Positions 1 through 9,492 are shown, counted from the stretch's first letter. The stretch: DNA of 43,601 nucleotides from Fischerella sp. CENA71 (GCA_024239075.1 JANBVI010000040.1:1-43601); one strand, 5' to 3'. The notes: generated from the sequence alone by a model not told the origin. Made by a program: numbers and translations.

Positions 1-3
1 CCT

Positions 4-115
4 ATCAAAAACTAATTTGATAATGATAATCAAATATTGGGGGATGGAGGCGAGCGTCGCTCGCCTCCTTCCCCCACCCCCAGCTACGATTATCATTTTC
101 ACTAACTTTTTTTGA
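4..115. mobile_element. Short inverted-repeat (MITE/REP-like) element
   Basis: The outer arms around 4-30 and 88-115 are imperfect inverted repeats that share an exact AATGATAATC core. The inner part is a near-perfect GC-rich palindrome (46-68, arms GGAGGCGAGCG, one central T), extended outward by G runs on the left and C runs on the right. No coding sequence lies inside. It sits immediately upstream of a truncated hsdS, so it may mark the break in that gene. I could not define a target duplication because the left flank is at the window edge. Confidence 0.5.
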
Positions 116-162
116 GTATTTTAGCTGATTGACAAAATGCACTTTTTCTTAACCTGTCACGG

Positions 163-681
163 GTGGCGAATATGCCAACACAAGGACATCGGCCTGATAG
201 TTGGATAAATCGAGCTTTTGGTTCAGGAACAAAATTTATAAATGGCGATACTCTTTTAGCACGAATAACACCTTGTTTAGAAAATGGTAAAAGTGCTTTT
301 GTAGATTTTTTAGAAGATAAACAAGTTGCTTGGGGTTCAACTGAATATATTATTTTGCGACCAAAGCCACCTCTACCAGTTGAATATGGTTATTATTTAG
401 CACGTAGTGATGAATTACGCACGTTTGCTATTCAAAATATGACAGGTTCTAGCGGTCGTCAAAGAGTACCTTCTGAGTGTTTTTCCCAATTTTTTATCAC
501 TGTTCCATGTAAAGAAGTTGCTAAATATTTTGGAGATATAATTGCACCATTAATGAGAAAGATTAGCTCCAATTGTGAACAATCCCGCACCCTCGCATCC
601 ATCCGCAACACCCTACTACCTAAACTCCTATCAGGTGAAATCCGCGTTAAAGAAGCGGAGAAGGTTGTAACAGCAGTGTAA
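163..681 (+). pseudogene. hsdS: Truncated type I restriction specificity subunit (HsdS), C-terminal part
   Basis: HsdS provides DNA target recognition in type I R-M complexes (HsdM2S, HsdR2M2S). The 172 residues match the second target-recognition domain (NMPTQGHRPDSW, then GSGTKF...DTLLARITPCLENGK) followed by the conserved helix that ends LLPKLLSGEIRV. Complete HsdS proteins are about 400-450 aa with two recognition domains, so the N-terminal half is missing. The frame is open back only to 133, where a TGA closes it, and the GTG at 163 has no convincing ribosome-binding site. An inverted-repeat element lies just upstream. hsdM is not in the window. Family identification is confident; function is probably lost unless a full HsdS exists elsewhere. 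Confidence 0.85.
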
Positions 682-806
682 TTGACATTGTCCATGAACC
701 CATAAATAATTTAGGAGCTAAACTTTTTAGACCAAAATTAAGGATATTGTAAAGGCGCAATAACTTACATTGCCCCTGCTGATATAGGCAGTTTACGATA
801 GTTTGT

Positions 807-1544
807 ATGCAAGCAAAAACACGCTACTCACGTGCTCCTATAACCGAAGCGTTAATTGACATACAAGTTCGACTTCCACAAGAAGTTAAACTTGATGTTT
901 TGACCCAGGTGTACTCAAGCATTCAAACAGAGTACCCAAAGCGTGAGGAGATGCTTATGTTTCAGGGGCAAATCATTGCTGGTGCTAGTGTTGGGGCGAC
1001 AGCAAGCCAATCTCAAATTGGTTATAGAGTCTTCAGCGACGACCAAAAACAAATTCTTCAAATGCGTTTGGATGGCTTTACCTTCAGTCGGCTTGCTCCC
1101 TACGACTGTTGGGAAACATTCCGAGATGAAGCAAAGCGATTGTGGAGTATATACCAATCACTAACACATCCAGAAGCCATTGCTCGGTTAGCAGTCAGGT
1201 ACATTAATAGGCTAGATATTCCTCTACCTGTGGGTGATTTAAAGGACTATTTAAGGACGTTTCCTGAAGTTTCCTCTGACTTACCACAAGGATTAAGTGG
1301 CTACTTTATGCAGCTACAAATACCCCAAGACAACCTAACAACAATGCTTGTTCTTAATCAAGCATTAGTTCCTCCTCCAACACCGGAGTTTGTTTCTATA
1401 CTGTTGGATCTAGACCTATTTGCAGAACGGGATATTCCCAAGGATGAAATAGGACTTTGGGGGACTCTGGAACAAATGCACGAACAAAAGAACAAAGCTT
1501 TTGAAGCTTGCATTACAGATCACACAAGGGAGTTGATCAACTAA
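807..1544 (+). CDS. TIGR04255 family protein
   Basis: The 245-aa product begins with the family signature (APITEALIDIQV within the first 20 residues) and has the typical length of TIGR04255 proteins, whose biochemical role is not established. It is the first gene of a compact three-gene cassette: its TAA overlaps the ATG of the next gene (TAATG at 1542-1546), which implies translational coupling. The cassette lies between hsdS and hsdR, a position where accessory genes of restriction loci are often found, so a defence-related role is possible but is inference. No signal peptide or membrane segment is visible. Confidence 0.8.
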   Translation: MQAKTRYSRAPITEALIDIQVRLPQEVKLDVLTQVYSSIQTEYPKREEMLMFQGQIIAGASVGATASQSQIGYRVFSDDQKQILQMRLDGFTFSRLAPYDCWETFRDEAKRLWSIYQSLTHPEAIARLAVRYINRLDIPLPVGDLKDYLRTFPEVSSDLPQGLSGYFMQLQIPQDNLTTMLVLNQALVPPPTPEFVSILLDLDLFAERDIPKDEIGLWGTLEQMHEQKNKAFEACITDHTRELIN

Positions 1545-1837
1545 TGGCTACTATTGCTCCTTTACGTCCAAACGGAGTTTCATCACCGCCAAGATTACTA
1601 GTGCTGGAACCAAAAGCTAATTCACAATTACAAAGTCCAGAAGGACGACAAATTGCTGAGTTAGCTGATGAAATTCGACATAATTTGACGATTATTAAAG
1701 AATATCTGAAATCTATTGAAAACACTAGTGAAACAGATTATAATCCAGTGCCACCAAAACGCTCAGAGCAGGTAACTATGCGTGCCCAGTTCAAAGGGCG
1801 TAAAAAACCTCTGCCGTATATTCTAGACGAAGAATGA
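1544..1837 (+). CDS. Small protein of the TIGR04255 cassette
   Basis: This is a 97-aa product starting at the ATG that overlaps the stop codon of the TIGR04255 gene; an in-frame upstream start at 1508 would lie inside that gene and is unlikely. The central part (about residues 35-62, ELADEIRHNLTIIKEYL) is predicted helical and the C-terminus is basic (KGRKKPLPYI). It overlaps the next gene by 4 bp (ATGA at 1834-1837). I do not recognise a family. The tight overlaps on both sides suggest it works with its two neighbours, possibly as a small subunit or an antitoxin-like partner. Confidence 0.7.
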   Translation: MATIAPLRPNGVSSPPRLLVLEPKANSQLQSPEGRQIAELADEIRHNLTIIKEYLKSIENTSETDYNPVPPKRSEQVTMRAQFKGRKKPLPYILDEE

Positions 1838-2370
1838 GCATAGAACCCTTCTGGGTACAGGTGAATGAACCAACGCTCAGGCAAGGTGATTACTTGCCTG
1901 GGTGTATCGTGCCAATACCAGTATTTGATCCTACAAGTTATGGAAAAAACAGCCAAATTCAAGATGTACAAATAGAGGTAAACGAGTTAGATTTAATTGT
2001 CCTAACTCAAAGCTGTGACCTAGATAATAAAAAGGTAAGTCAAGTAGTTCTGTGTGCAATTTACCCCATTCCAGAATTTGAGGAAAATAACGAATCTTTT
2101 AAGAAAAAAGGTAAGTGGAATGAGGTTTTAAGCAGTAGAATCGAAGGTCTACATTTGCTCGCATCACCAACAAACCCAGAGAATAACAGAGAAGCGCTGG
2201 TTGTAAATTTTAGAGAAATATACACCCTACCTTACGAATATACATTGAAACAAGCTACAGAGTTAGGTTCTCGGTGGAGACTCAAATCTCCCTACTTAGA
2301 ACATCTTTCCCAAGCGTTCGCAAGACTATTTATGAGGGTTGGTTTACCGTCTTCAATTCCTCGTTTTTGA
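1834..2370 (+). CDS. Hypothetical protein with LTQSCDLD motif, third gene of the TIGR04255 cassette
   Basis: This is a 178-aa soluble protein without membrane segments. The N-terminal half contains GDYLPGC and a striking IVLTQSCDLDN motif (around residues 54-64); the Cys and Asp could be catalytic or metal-binding, but I cannot name a family. The start is fixed by the ATGA overlap with the preceding gene. About 95 bp separate it from the GTG of hsdR, so the cassette probably ends here. Its close coupling with the TIGR04255 gene and its place inside a restriction locus make a shared accessory function likely; this is inference. Confidence 0.65.
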   Translation: MSIEPFWVQVNEPTLRQGDYLPGCIVPIPVFDPTSYGKNSQIQDVQIEVNELDLIVLTQSCDLDNKKVSQVVLCAIYPIPEFEENNESFKKKGKWNEVLSSRIEGLHLLASPTNPENNREALVVNFREIYTLPYEYTLKQATELGSRWRLKSPYLEHLSQAFARLFMRVGLPSSIPRF

Positions 2371-2465
2371 TAGACTTTATATTTTATCTACTGAAAATAG
2401 CAACCTAATCTAAAAAAATTAAGTCAAAATAGATACCGACAGCCCAGCTTCAAAGGAAAACATCG

Positions 2466-4670
2466 GTGTCAGGAAAATTTACAGAAAGTATAGTTGAAGA
2501 AGCTACCCTTGAATGGTTTGAGCAACTGCGTTACAGCACCCTCAATGGCACAAAAATTTCCCCCGATTCCTCAAACCCTGAACGCCAAGACTACGCTGAT
2601 GTTGTCCTGATTAACCGCCTGCGTTCTGCCCTTGAAACCATTAATCCCCAAATTCCCGCCGACGCAATAGAAGAAGCGATTCGCAAACTTACACGCACCG
2701 ACACACCGAACTTATTTGAAAATAACCGCCGCTTCCATAAATTGCTCACAGATGGCGTAAACGTTGAATACCAAACCTCAGAAAGAATTGTCTACGAGCA
2801 AATTCAATTAATTGACTTCACCAACCCAGAGAATAACGACTGGTTAGTAGTTAATCAATTCACCGTTATTGAAAATAAAAAAGACCGCCGTCCTGATGTT
2901 GTCGTCTTCATCAACGGCTTACCTTTAGGGGTAATTGAACTGAAAAACCCAGGAGATGAAAACGCCACCATTAAAGGTGCATTTAACCAACTCCAAACTT
3001 ACAAACAAGATATCCCTAGCTTATTTCCCTATAACGAAATTTTAGTAGTTTCAGATGGTACAGAAGCCAGAGTCGGAACTCTTACCGCTGACTGGGAACG
3101 GTTCATGCCTTGGCGGATAATTGAAGGTGATGAAATCGCACCCAGAAAAACCGCAGAACTGGAAGTTTTAATTAAAGGTATCTTTGCCAAAAATCGCTTC
3201 CTTGATTTAGTCAAACACTTCATTGTTTTTGAAGTAGACGGTAGCGATATTACCAAAAAAATGGCAGGTTACCACCAATTTCATGCAGTCAATAAAGCCA
3301 TTGAACGCACAGTGACAGCCACATCCCCAGCAGGTGATAAACGTGTGGGTGTGGTGTGGCACACCCAAGGTAGTGGTAAGAGTTTAACAATGGCATTCTA
3401 CGCCGGAAAAATCATTCAGCATCCAGCAATGGCTAACCCAACTTTGGTTGTTCTCACAGACCGGAACGATTTAGACGACCAACTTTTTAACACCTTTGCA
3501 GACTGTTCAGATTTACTGCGCCAGAACCCAACTCAAGCTGAAAACCGGGAACATTTAACAGAACTTTTGCAAGTTCCATCTGGTGGCGTTGTCTTTACCA
3601 CCATTCAAAAATTCGCACCAGAACCAAAACAGCAATACCCCAAATTATCCGACCGTCGCAACATTGTTGTGATTGCAGATGAAGCTCACCGCAGCCAATA
3701 TGGATTAGAAGCGCGAGTAGTTACCAGTCGAGATGAAAGTGACAGTTATCTTGCTTATGGGTTTGCTAAACACTTGCGGGATGCCTTACCAAATGCCTCA
3801 TTTATTGGCTTTACTGGCACACCCATAGAATCAACTGATATTAATACACCAGCAGTATTTGGTGATTATATTGATATTTACGATATTCAAAGAGCCGTTG
3901 AAGATGAAGCCACCGTCCGCATTTACTATGAAGGACGCATGGCGAAACTGGAATTAGCAGAATCAGAACGTCCCCGAATTGACCCAGAATTTGAAGAAGT
4001 CACAGAATCAGAAGAACAGTCAACCAAAGAAAAATTAAAAACCAAATGGGCAAATTTAAAAGCTTTAGTAGGTGCAGAAAAACGCATTAATTTAGTTGCC
4101 GAAGATATCGTAGAACACTTTGAACGTCGCCAAGAAATTATTGACGGTAAAGCCATGATTGTCTGCATGAGCCGTCAAATTTGTGTGGATTTGTACGATG
4201 CAATTATCAGATTACGCCCTGATTGGCATGACCCAGACGATAACAAAGGCGTTATCAAAATCATCATGACCGGTTCAGCTGCGGATGGCCCAGCATGGCA
4301 ACAACATATCCGCACTAAATCCAGACGCAAAGAACTAGCCAAGCGGTTTAAAAATGAACATGACCCCATGAAGCTGGCAATTGTGCGGGATATGTGGCTC
4401 ACAGGATTTGATGCCCCATGTCTGCACACTATATATATTGATAAACCAATGCGGGGTCATGGGTTAATGCAAGCGATCGCCAGAGTTAACCGCGTCTTCA
4501 AAGACAAGCCAGGGGGTTTGGTTGTTGATTACCTGGGCATAGCCGAACAACTCAGGGAAGCTTTGAGAGATTACACAGCTGACAATCAAGCGCAAACTGG
4601 CGTTCCCCAAGAACAAGCCGTTGCCCTGATGTTGACAAAATACGAAACCGTAACCGCACTGTTGGGCTAA
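2466..4670 (+). pseudogene. hsdR: Type I restriction endonuclease subunit R, N-terminal part, interrupted by an insertion
   Basis: HsdR supplies ATP-driven DNA translocation and cleavage in type I systems. Visible in order: a PD-(D/E)xK nuclease core (RPDVVVF about residue 141, then VIELKN about residue 157), Walker A HTQGSGKS (about 298), DEAH box (about 405), and helicase motif FTGTPI (about 449). The frame starts at a GTG (2466). It runs to a TAA created by an inserted inverted-repeat element, so the last two codons (from 4664) are element sequence. The missing C-terminus continues in the same frame from 4932. Joined, the two parts would give about 1,035 aa, the normal length for this family. 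The truncated product keeps the nuclease and motor domains but lacks the helical C-terminal domain. Confidence 0.9.
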
Positions 4671-4931
4671 GGCTAGAGAAGGTGTCATCTTGTGCCAAGT
4701 GCTTTAACACATTGATATGACTGGTTTTTAGGTTTTTAACCTCTAAATATATAAAAGTTTACATTGTTCCTCTTTTCAATAGTGTCGGAACATTTCTATA
4801 ACTTTGGTTTTGAATTTCGGAATTTCAAGCACTAAAACGAGTGCGAAAAGGATAAAGTTCCGACTCCGAAATTAATTTGGAACTTTCTAACGGGATATGG
4901 CACAAGGTGACACTTTCTCTAGCATTAAGCC
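4664..4931. mobile_element. 268-bp miniature inverted-repeat element inside hsdR
   Basis: The terminal inverted repeats are about 34 bp (left 4664-4697, right 4898-4931), sharing GCTAGAGAA.GTGTCA.CTTGTGCCA with few mismatches. The target duplication CTGTT is visible on both sides (4659-4663 and 4932-4936; TGTT if the end is read one base further). Removing the element and one repeat copy restores the HsdR reading frame (...TALLEGFDY...). The interior has no open frame but carries a second inverted repeat (GTCGGAAC near 4784, GTTCCGAC near 4857). It is non-autonomous, and I cannot assign it to an IS family. Confidence 0.88.
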
Positions 4932-5846
4932 CTGTTAGAGGGTTTTGATTATCAGTTGTTTTTCACTGGTACAGCCAGCCAGCGCGTCTCCCTTATCCCG
5001 GCAGCAATGGATTATATTCTGGGGTTGGAAGATGGACAACAACGGTTTATCCAGGCTGTAAACGAATTAGCCAAAGCCTTTGCATTGTGTAGTTCCAGTG
5101 ATGAGGCGATCGCAATTCGGGATGAGGTGGGTTTATTCCAAGCCATCCGCGCTGCGTTCCTTAAACACACTACAGCTGGTGGTAACAGCCCAGAAGATTT
5201 AGATACTGCGATTCGCCAGATTGTCTCTAACGCCGTCGCCAGTGATGAGGTAGTGGATATTTTCGCCGCCGCCGGGATGCAAAATCCTGATATCTCCATC
5301 CTCTCTGATGAATTTTTAGCAGATGTGCGCCTACTTCCCCAGCGTCACTTGGCTTTAGAACTGCTACAAAAATTAATTAATGACGAACTTAAAAGTCGTT
5401 CGCGCCGCAACTTAGTACAGTCCCGTTCCTTTGCCCAGATGCTAGAGCAGACAATTCAACGTTACAAAAACCGCGCCATTGAAACTGCCCAGGTGATGAG
5501 CGAATTGATTGAACTGGCCAAAGAAATTCGGGAAGCCTACAAGCGCGGTGAGAACTTGGGACTAACTGATGATGAGTTAGCGTTTTATGATGCCTTGGAT
5601 TTAAATGATACTTCGGTGCAGGCATTAGGGGATAAAATACTTCAGGCGATCGCCCGTGACTTAGTGCAAACTATCCGCAGCAACGTCACCATTGACTGGA
5701 CTGTGAAAGAAAGTGTCAAAGCGAACCTGCGAAGGTTAGTCAAGCGTCTGCTGCGGAAATATGGTTATCCACCAGACAAGCAGGAGAAGGCGACGGTGAC
5801 GGTGCTGCAACAGGCAGAGTTATTGTGTAGAGATTGGGCTGCGTGA
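4932..5846 (+). pseudogene. hsdR: Type I restriction endonuclease subunit R, C-terminal part
   Basis: This is the continuation of hsdR downstream of the inserted element, in the same frame as the N-terminal part (the insertion plus duplication adds 273 bp, a multiple of three). It encodes the linker [11 protein letters not shown]...[14 protein letters not shown] and the helical C-terminal region of HsdR that contacts the methyltransferase core. A TTG at 4956 could start a separate 296-aa peptide, but no ribosome-binding site supports this. No other frameshift is seen in this half, so the disruption is probably recent. Confidence 0.87.
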
Positions 5847-6144
5847 GGTTTGATGGAGATGGCTATCAACTATTTTCTGTACAAAAATACTACCAGTGTT
5901 CTCTTATTGACACTTTCAAAAGAGTGATGTTATGCTTAATTTTACTTAGGTTAATTAGTAATAATTCTCTTAAGTAAAGAGTATCTAAATTACTCTTAAA
6001 GCCCACAAATCCATAGTTTTTTGAGTTGTTTATCGAGGTTCAAGTAAGCGATGACATAGTTTTTCTTCCCCATGTTTTAGAACATCACAATCCTGGCTAG
6101 ACACAGGATAGGTGTGTCTAAACGTAAGTAAGGGGGAAGTAAAC

Positions 6145-6618
6145 ATGGGAAATCGTAGCGGACTCAAAAAACAGGGGAAAGCTAAAAATTTGAGAAAAGT
6201 TAATAATAGCCCTCGTGTATCTTGCACCTCGTCTAAGATATCGGAACAAACCGATGGATGGCGTGTAGAGTATAGTGATAAATTTGGAGAGTGGTGGGAT
6301 ACTTTGAGCGAGGAGGAACAAATTGACGTGGATGCTGTCGTCGGTTTACTTGAAAAATTTGGGCCGACACTTCCATTCCCATACAGTTCCAAAATCAACG
6401 GTTCTAGGTACTCTCATTTGCGAGAACTGCGTGTTCAGCACGCAGGTTGCCCGTATCGTATTCTTTATGCTTTTGATCACAAGCGTACTGCCATTCTCCT
6501 TGTCGGTGGAGATAAAACAGGAGATGATAGATGGTATACCACCAATATTCCTATCGCTGAGGCGCAGTATGAAACTCATCTGCGTACTCTAAAAAGGGAG
6601 GTGGGGAAAAATGGCTAA
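6145..6618 (+). CDS. Type II toxin-antitoxin toxin, RelE/ParE superfamily (HigB, phage Gp49-like)
   Basis: HigB/RelE-type toxins cleave mRNA on the ribosome. The C-terminal about 110 residues carry the fold signature LPFPYSSKINGSRYSHLRE, then RVQHAGCPYRILYAFD and LLVGGDKTG. This start (157 aa) is preferred over the ATG at 6112 because a strong AAGGGGGAAG lies 8 bp upstream. Even so, the protein has about 40 extra basic residues before the toxin domain (usual length about 110-120 aa), so a later start cannot be excluded. It overlaps the downstream antitoxin-like gene by 8 bp, the classic toxin-first HigBA order. Confidence 0.78.
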   Translation: MGNRSGLKKQGKAKNLRKVNNSPRVSCTSSKISEQTDGWRVEYSDKFGEWWDTLSEEEQIDVDAVVGLLEKFGPTLPFPYSSKINGSRYSHLRELRVQHAGCPYRILYAFDHKRTAILLVGGDKTGDDRWYTTNIPIAEAQYETHLRTLKREVGKNG

Positions 6619-6784
6619 GTCTTTTAAAAGACTAAGAGCAAAAATGTCAGAAGAAGCTCGCGCTAAAGCCAAGCAGAAAACACAGGAGCTTCTAAAAGAA
6701 ATACTTCTTACAGAAGCAGCGCGGGCTGCTTCTGAGACGAATCAGAATTCAGAAGGTAGACCACCACCAGAGTCATCAGAGTAG
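6611..6784 (+). pseudogene. Shortened HigA-type antitoxin
   Basis: A 57-aa frame starts at ATG 6611 behind GGAGGTGGGG and overlaps the toxin gene. Its N-terminus (MAKSFKRLRAKMSEEARAKA) matches the usual opening of HigA antitoxins paired with this toxin type. The normal continuation is a helix-turn-helix of about 50 residues (LTQ..LA... to a stretch near YISTLR). Here the sequence degenerates after ETNQ into a polar tail ending PPPESSE and stops. Either the antitoxin lost its DNA-binding domain, or the toxin-binding half alone is retained and no longer autoregulates. Confidence 0.6.
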
Positions 6785-6880
6785 TTTATCCTGCTCTAAC
6801 GAAATGAAAGAACCATGCCTTGAAATTAGTTCTTCTGCTAATCTCATCATGGAAAAAGGTTTGTATAAGGTTGTTGTGAG

Positions 6881-7057
6881 ATGTCGTCATATTCCTATGT
6901 ACCGACTTTTCAGCAACGGATGATTTTACCTATCATGGAAATTCTGTTTGAGTATAGTAAGCAGATAGAAAGCATGGATATATTGAGTGTAATTACAGAA
7001 CTCACAGTAGTTAAAAAAAAGTGTGGACAAATGGCGCAAAGAAAAAATGAATATTAA
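6881..7057 (+). pseudogene. Fragment resembling the Mrr N-terminal domain
   Basis: A 58-aa frame beginning MSSYSYVPTFQQRMILPIME resembles the start of Mrr-type restriction proteins (Mrr_N winged helix, typically VPTY...LPLL). Mrr proteins are about 300 aa and carry a C-terminal PD-(D/E)xK nuclease domain, which is absent here; the frame ends in KNEY followed by TAA. It lies next to other broken restriction genes. No clear ribosome-binding site is visible. This could be a relic or coincidence; the call rests on a short motif only. Confidence 0.35.
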
Positions 7058-7141
7058 AACTAAAGCCTTATAACTATGGCTAAAATTTTAATTAATAAGT
7101 TCAAAATTATATAACCCTGCAATAAATACCTGCCCATTGTC

Positions 7142-8041
7142 TCAAAAAGGATACCTTGGGTCATCTGGGTGTAATTCTCCTTCGGCAACCATAGCTGCGT
7201 AGACCCCAAAGTTACCAAACTCCCTTGCTTCTGCTTCTAGTAGTTCTTGCTCGATCCGTTTTGCTTCTTCTGCTTCTTTGTGGCGGCGTTCTTTCTCTAC
7301 TTGTACATCTTCAGGATAGAAATGACGGTAACTGCTTTCGTCACCATCAGAAGAAATAACTTCTTGTTTAAATTTGGGTAGGTTTTCTAACTTAGTATCT
7401 ACTAAATATTTATCATGCTCAGTTAGCCCTATTGTTAAAATATCTGTAAAAATGTTTTTTGGAGATTCCGGAAGAAGAAATCTAGTGTTTTTGACTATAG
7501 TTATTGCTTGAAACGCTTCCCATAGATTATTAACTGCGGATAAAAGAGCAAATAAATTAGAAGTTATTCTGCGAAATATAACACCTTTATCTACTAAATT
7601 ATAATGGCTTTCATCCTCATTTACTGAAGTGATAATAGCATTGTAATAGCCTTTAATTTCCTTGATCAACTTTTCAGAAAGTATACACCAGGTGTTTTTC
7701 TCACTTAGTAAATCTCCATTTTCAGGACGACTACTATTATCTTCTTTTAGTTCTGAAAGAAAACGATAACAGCGTTCTTTTAAACTATGTGCTTTAGTAG
7801 TATCAAAATAATTTCTATCAATAATTAGAAACTCATCTCCAAAAGACGCATCATCCTCAAAAAGGATAACGAAATTTCTCCAGTATTGTACATACAGGCA
7901 TTTATAACGATCAACATCAGTATCAGTCTTAGGTCTATAATTAGTATAATAAGTGCCTTGTTCAATAATTTCTTGTTTCTCAAATGCGTAATTTGCATTA
8001 AGAAAATCGAGCTTTTTAGCAATTTTGTTTTCCTTATTCAT
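7142..8041 (-). CDS. Hypothetical protein, 299 aa
   Basis: This is a single gene reading leftward, with an AT-rich composition. The body has no recognisable family motif. The C-terminal quarter is a highly charged helix (about residues 245-275, rich in KEAEEAKRIEQELLEAEARE) followed by a conserved-looking tail AMVAEGELHPDDPRYPF. No signal peptide or membrane segment is visible. It stands alone between the restriction relics and the tyrosine recombinase gene, a typical position for an accessory or cargo gene. I do not recognise its function. Confidence 0.65.
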   Translation of the reverse strand: MNKENKIAKKLDFLNANYAFEKQEIIEQGTYYTNYRPKTDTDVDRYKCLYVQYWRNFVILFEDDASFGDEFLIIDRNYFDTTKAHSLKERCYRFLSELKEDNSSRPENGDLLSEKNTWCILSEKLIKEIKGYYNAIITSVNEDESHYNLVDKGVIFRRITSNLFALLSAVNNLWEAFQAITIVKNTRFLLPESPKNIFTDILTIGLTEHDKYLVDTKLENLPKFKQEVISSDGDESSYRHFYPEDVQVEKERRHKEAEEAKRIEQELLEAEAREFGNFGVYAAMVAEGELHPDDPRYPF

Positions 8042-8180
8042 AACTAGCTAAAAAAAGATAGTATTAGTAAAATCTTCAGTTAGATGGATGAAATTAGGCT
8101 ACAGAAAAATTACGGAAAGTTGTAGATATTTCCCAAAATAAGTATCATGGTTAACCGCATCATCAACAGTTCAATAAACA

Positions 8181-8201
8181 AACTGGAATCTATTGCCAGT
8201 T
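8181..8201 (-). terminator. Possible terminator after the tyrosine recombinase gene
   Basis: A 6-bp stem (AACTGG/CCAGTT) with a 9-base loop lies just past the recombinase stop codon. On the minus strand it is followed by TGTTTATTG, a weak T-rich tract. Confidence 0.3.
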
Positions 8202-8209
8202 CCAAACTA

Positions 8210-9262
8210 TTAATCCAACCCGTCCATTAATAGCTCAGACATCTCCAGTTGATCACGGTTGCGATTGTCATCGTAAATCTGAAGTGTGTTCAATTTAGCG
8301 TGTCTACTAAGTTTCTGGGCTTTCCGCACATTGCCATCAGTCTTTTCCAGTACAGCTGTAATAGCACTGTGGCGGCAACGGTGCGGACTCATGTGCTTTT
8401 CAACACCAGCACGTTTAAACAATCGCTTGACTATTTTATAAATGCCATCCCCGGTTAACCTGTGACCTTCTGCATAAAAATCCACCGACGTAAACAACGG
8501 GCGGGACGAGGACATATCACCACCACGAGATATCAGCCAGTCAGTAATAGCTGTCACAGTGACTTTTGGCAGGTTGATTGTCACTCGTACTTGCTTGCCC
8601 TTACCCAAAATTGATAGCGTCCCCTTAGATCCGTCAAAATGTCTCAAGTCCAAGGTGCTAATCTCATTTCTCCTCAAAGCATTGCCCCACAACAGCAGCA
8701 ACAAAGCATAGTCCCGCTTCCCTGCCAACGTCGAGCGATCGCACCCCTTAATAACAGTTAAAAATTCTTCTTCAGTGACACCGCTAGTATCGCGGTAAGC
8801 CTGCACTGGGATACTGTCCACATCCACAGCATAGCTGCAAACTCCCAGCTTTCGCCCATAGGCAACCAAAGACTTGATTGCAGCCAGTCGCCTATTAATA
8901 GTGTTAGGCGACAAACCAGCTTCATTCAACTTAGCTCTATATTTAGTCACTACCAGCGTTGCTTTGTGACCTTCCAGGTGTAAAAACTCCAAGATAGAAT
9001 CGCGGTTAGGACGCTGACCCGTCATGCGAGTAAAAAAATCCGTGATGTCTTTGCGGTAAGCCTTACGAGTCCCCTCACTGTTTTTAGACTTAAGCAGTTC
9101 CTCCAACACATCGGGGTCAGAGTCAATTACCGAGGCAAAGTATGCCTCAATTTTGGCACTGAGGGCATTTTCTAATTTTTGGACTACAACTAACTCAACG
9201 GATTCTGTGTCTTTGCTCATTGACTCCACCCAAACAGCGGTATCGGGAATGGTTCTTTCCAA
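8210..9262 (-). CDS. Tyrosine-type site-specific recombinase/integrase
   Basis: This 350-aa product catalyses DNA strand exchange through a 3'-phosphotyrosine. The N-terminal SAM-like core-binding domain (about residues 45-145: GTRKAYRKDITDFF) is followed by the catalytic domain. All active-site residues are visible: Arg in NALRRNEIS (about 197), Lys in LGKGKQ (about 219), HRCRH (about 294-298), His in SRHAKLNT (about 321) and Tyr in LQIYDD (about 329). About 45 extra residues precede the core-binding domain. It is transcribed away from the miniature transposon at 9493. Candidate roles are plasmid dimer resolution or integration; no att site is obvious, although a 12-bp palindrome GTTGATATCAAC (9383-9394) lies in its upstream region. 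Confidence 0.9.
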   Translation of the reverse strand: MERTIPDTAVWVESMSKDTESVELVVVQKLENALSAKIEAYFASVIDSDPDVLEELLKSKNSEGTRKAYRKDITDFFTRMTGQRPNRDSILEFLHLEGHKATLVVTKYRAKLNEAGLSPNTINRRLAAIKSLVAYGRKLGVCSYAVDVDSIPVQAYRDTSGVTEEEFLTVIKGCDRSTLAGKRDYALLLLLWGNALRRNEISTLDLRHFDGSKGTLSILGKGKQVRVTINLPKVTVTAITDWLISRGGDMSSSRPLFTSVDFYAEGHRLTGDGIYKIVKRLFKRAGVEKHMSPHRCRHSAITAVLEKTDGNVRKAQKLSRHAKLNTLQIYDDNRNRDQLEMSELLMDGLD

Positions 9263-9492
9263 TACTGATGTATATTATGCAGCTGTTGGGGGTCACAGTG
9301 TTGGAATTTTATTCCTCTTGCATCTGATCAAATTGTCTATACTTGCTTCTATACCCCTGGTAGATAAATCGTTGCTATCAGTGTTGATATCAACTGTAGG
9401 CTACAGCTTCCGCTGAACTTGCAGCCTTCATTCAATCAACGAAAAAATAGGGGTTTGAAGCTTCTCCAGTCTGGTGTGTTTCCTTCTGTTTT

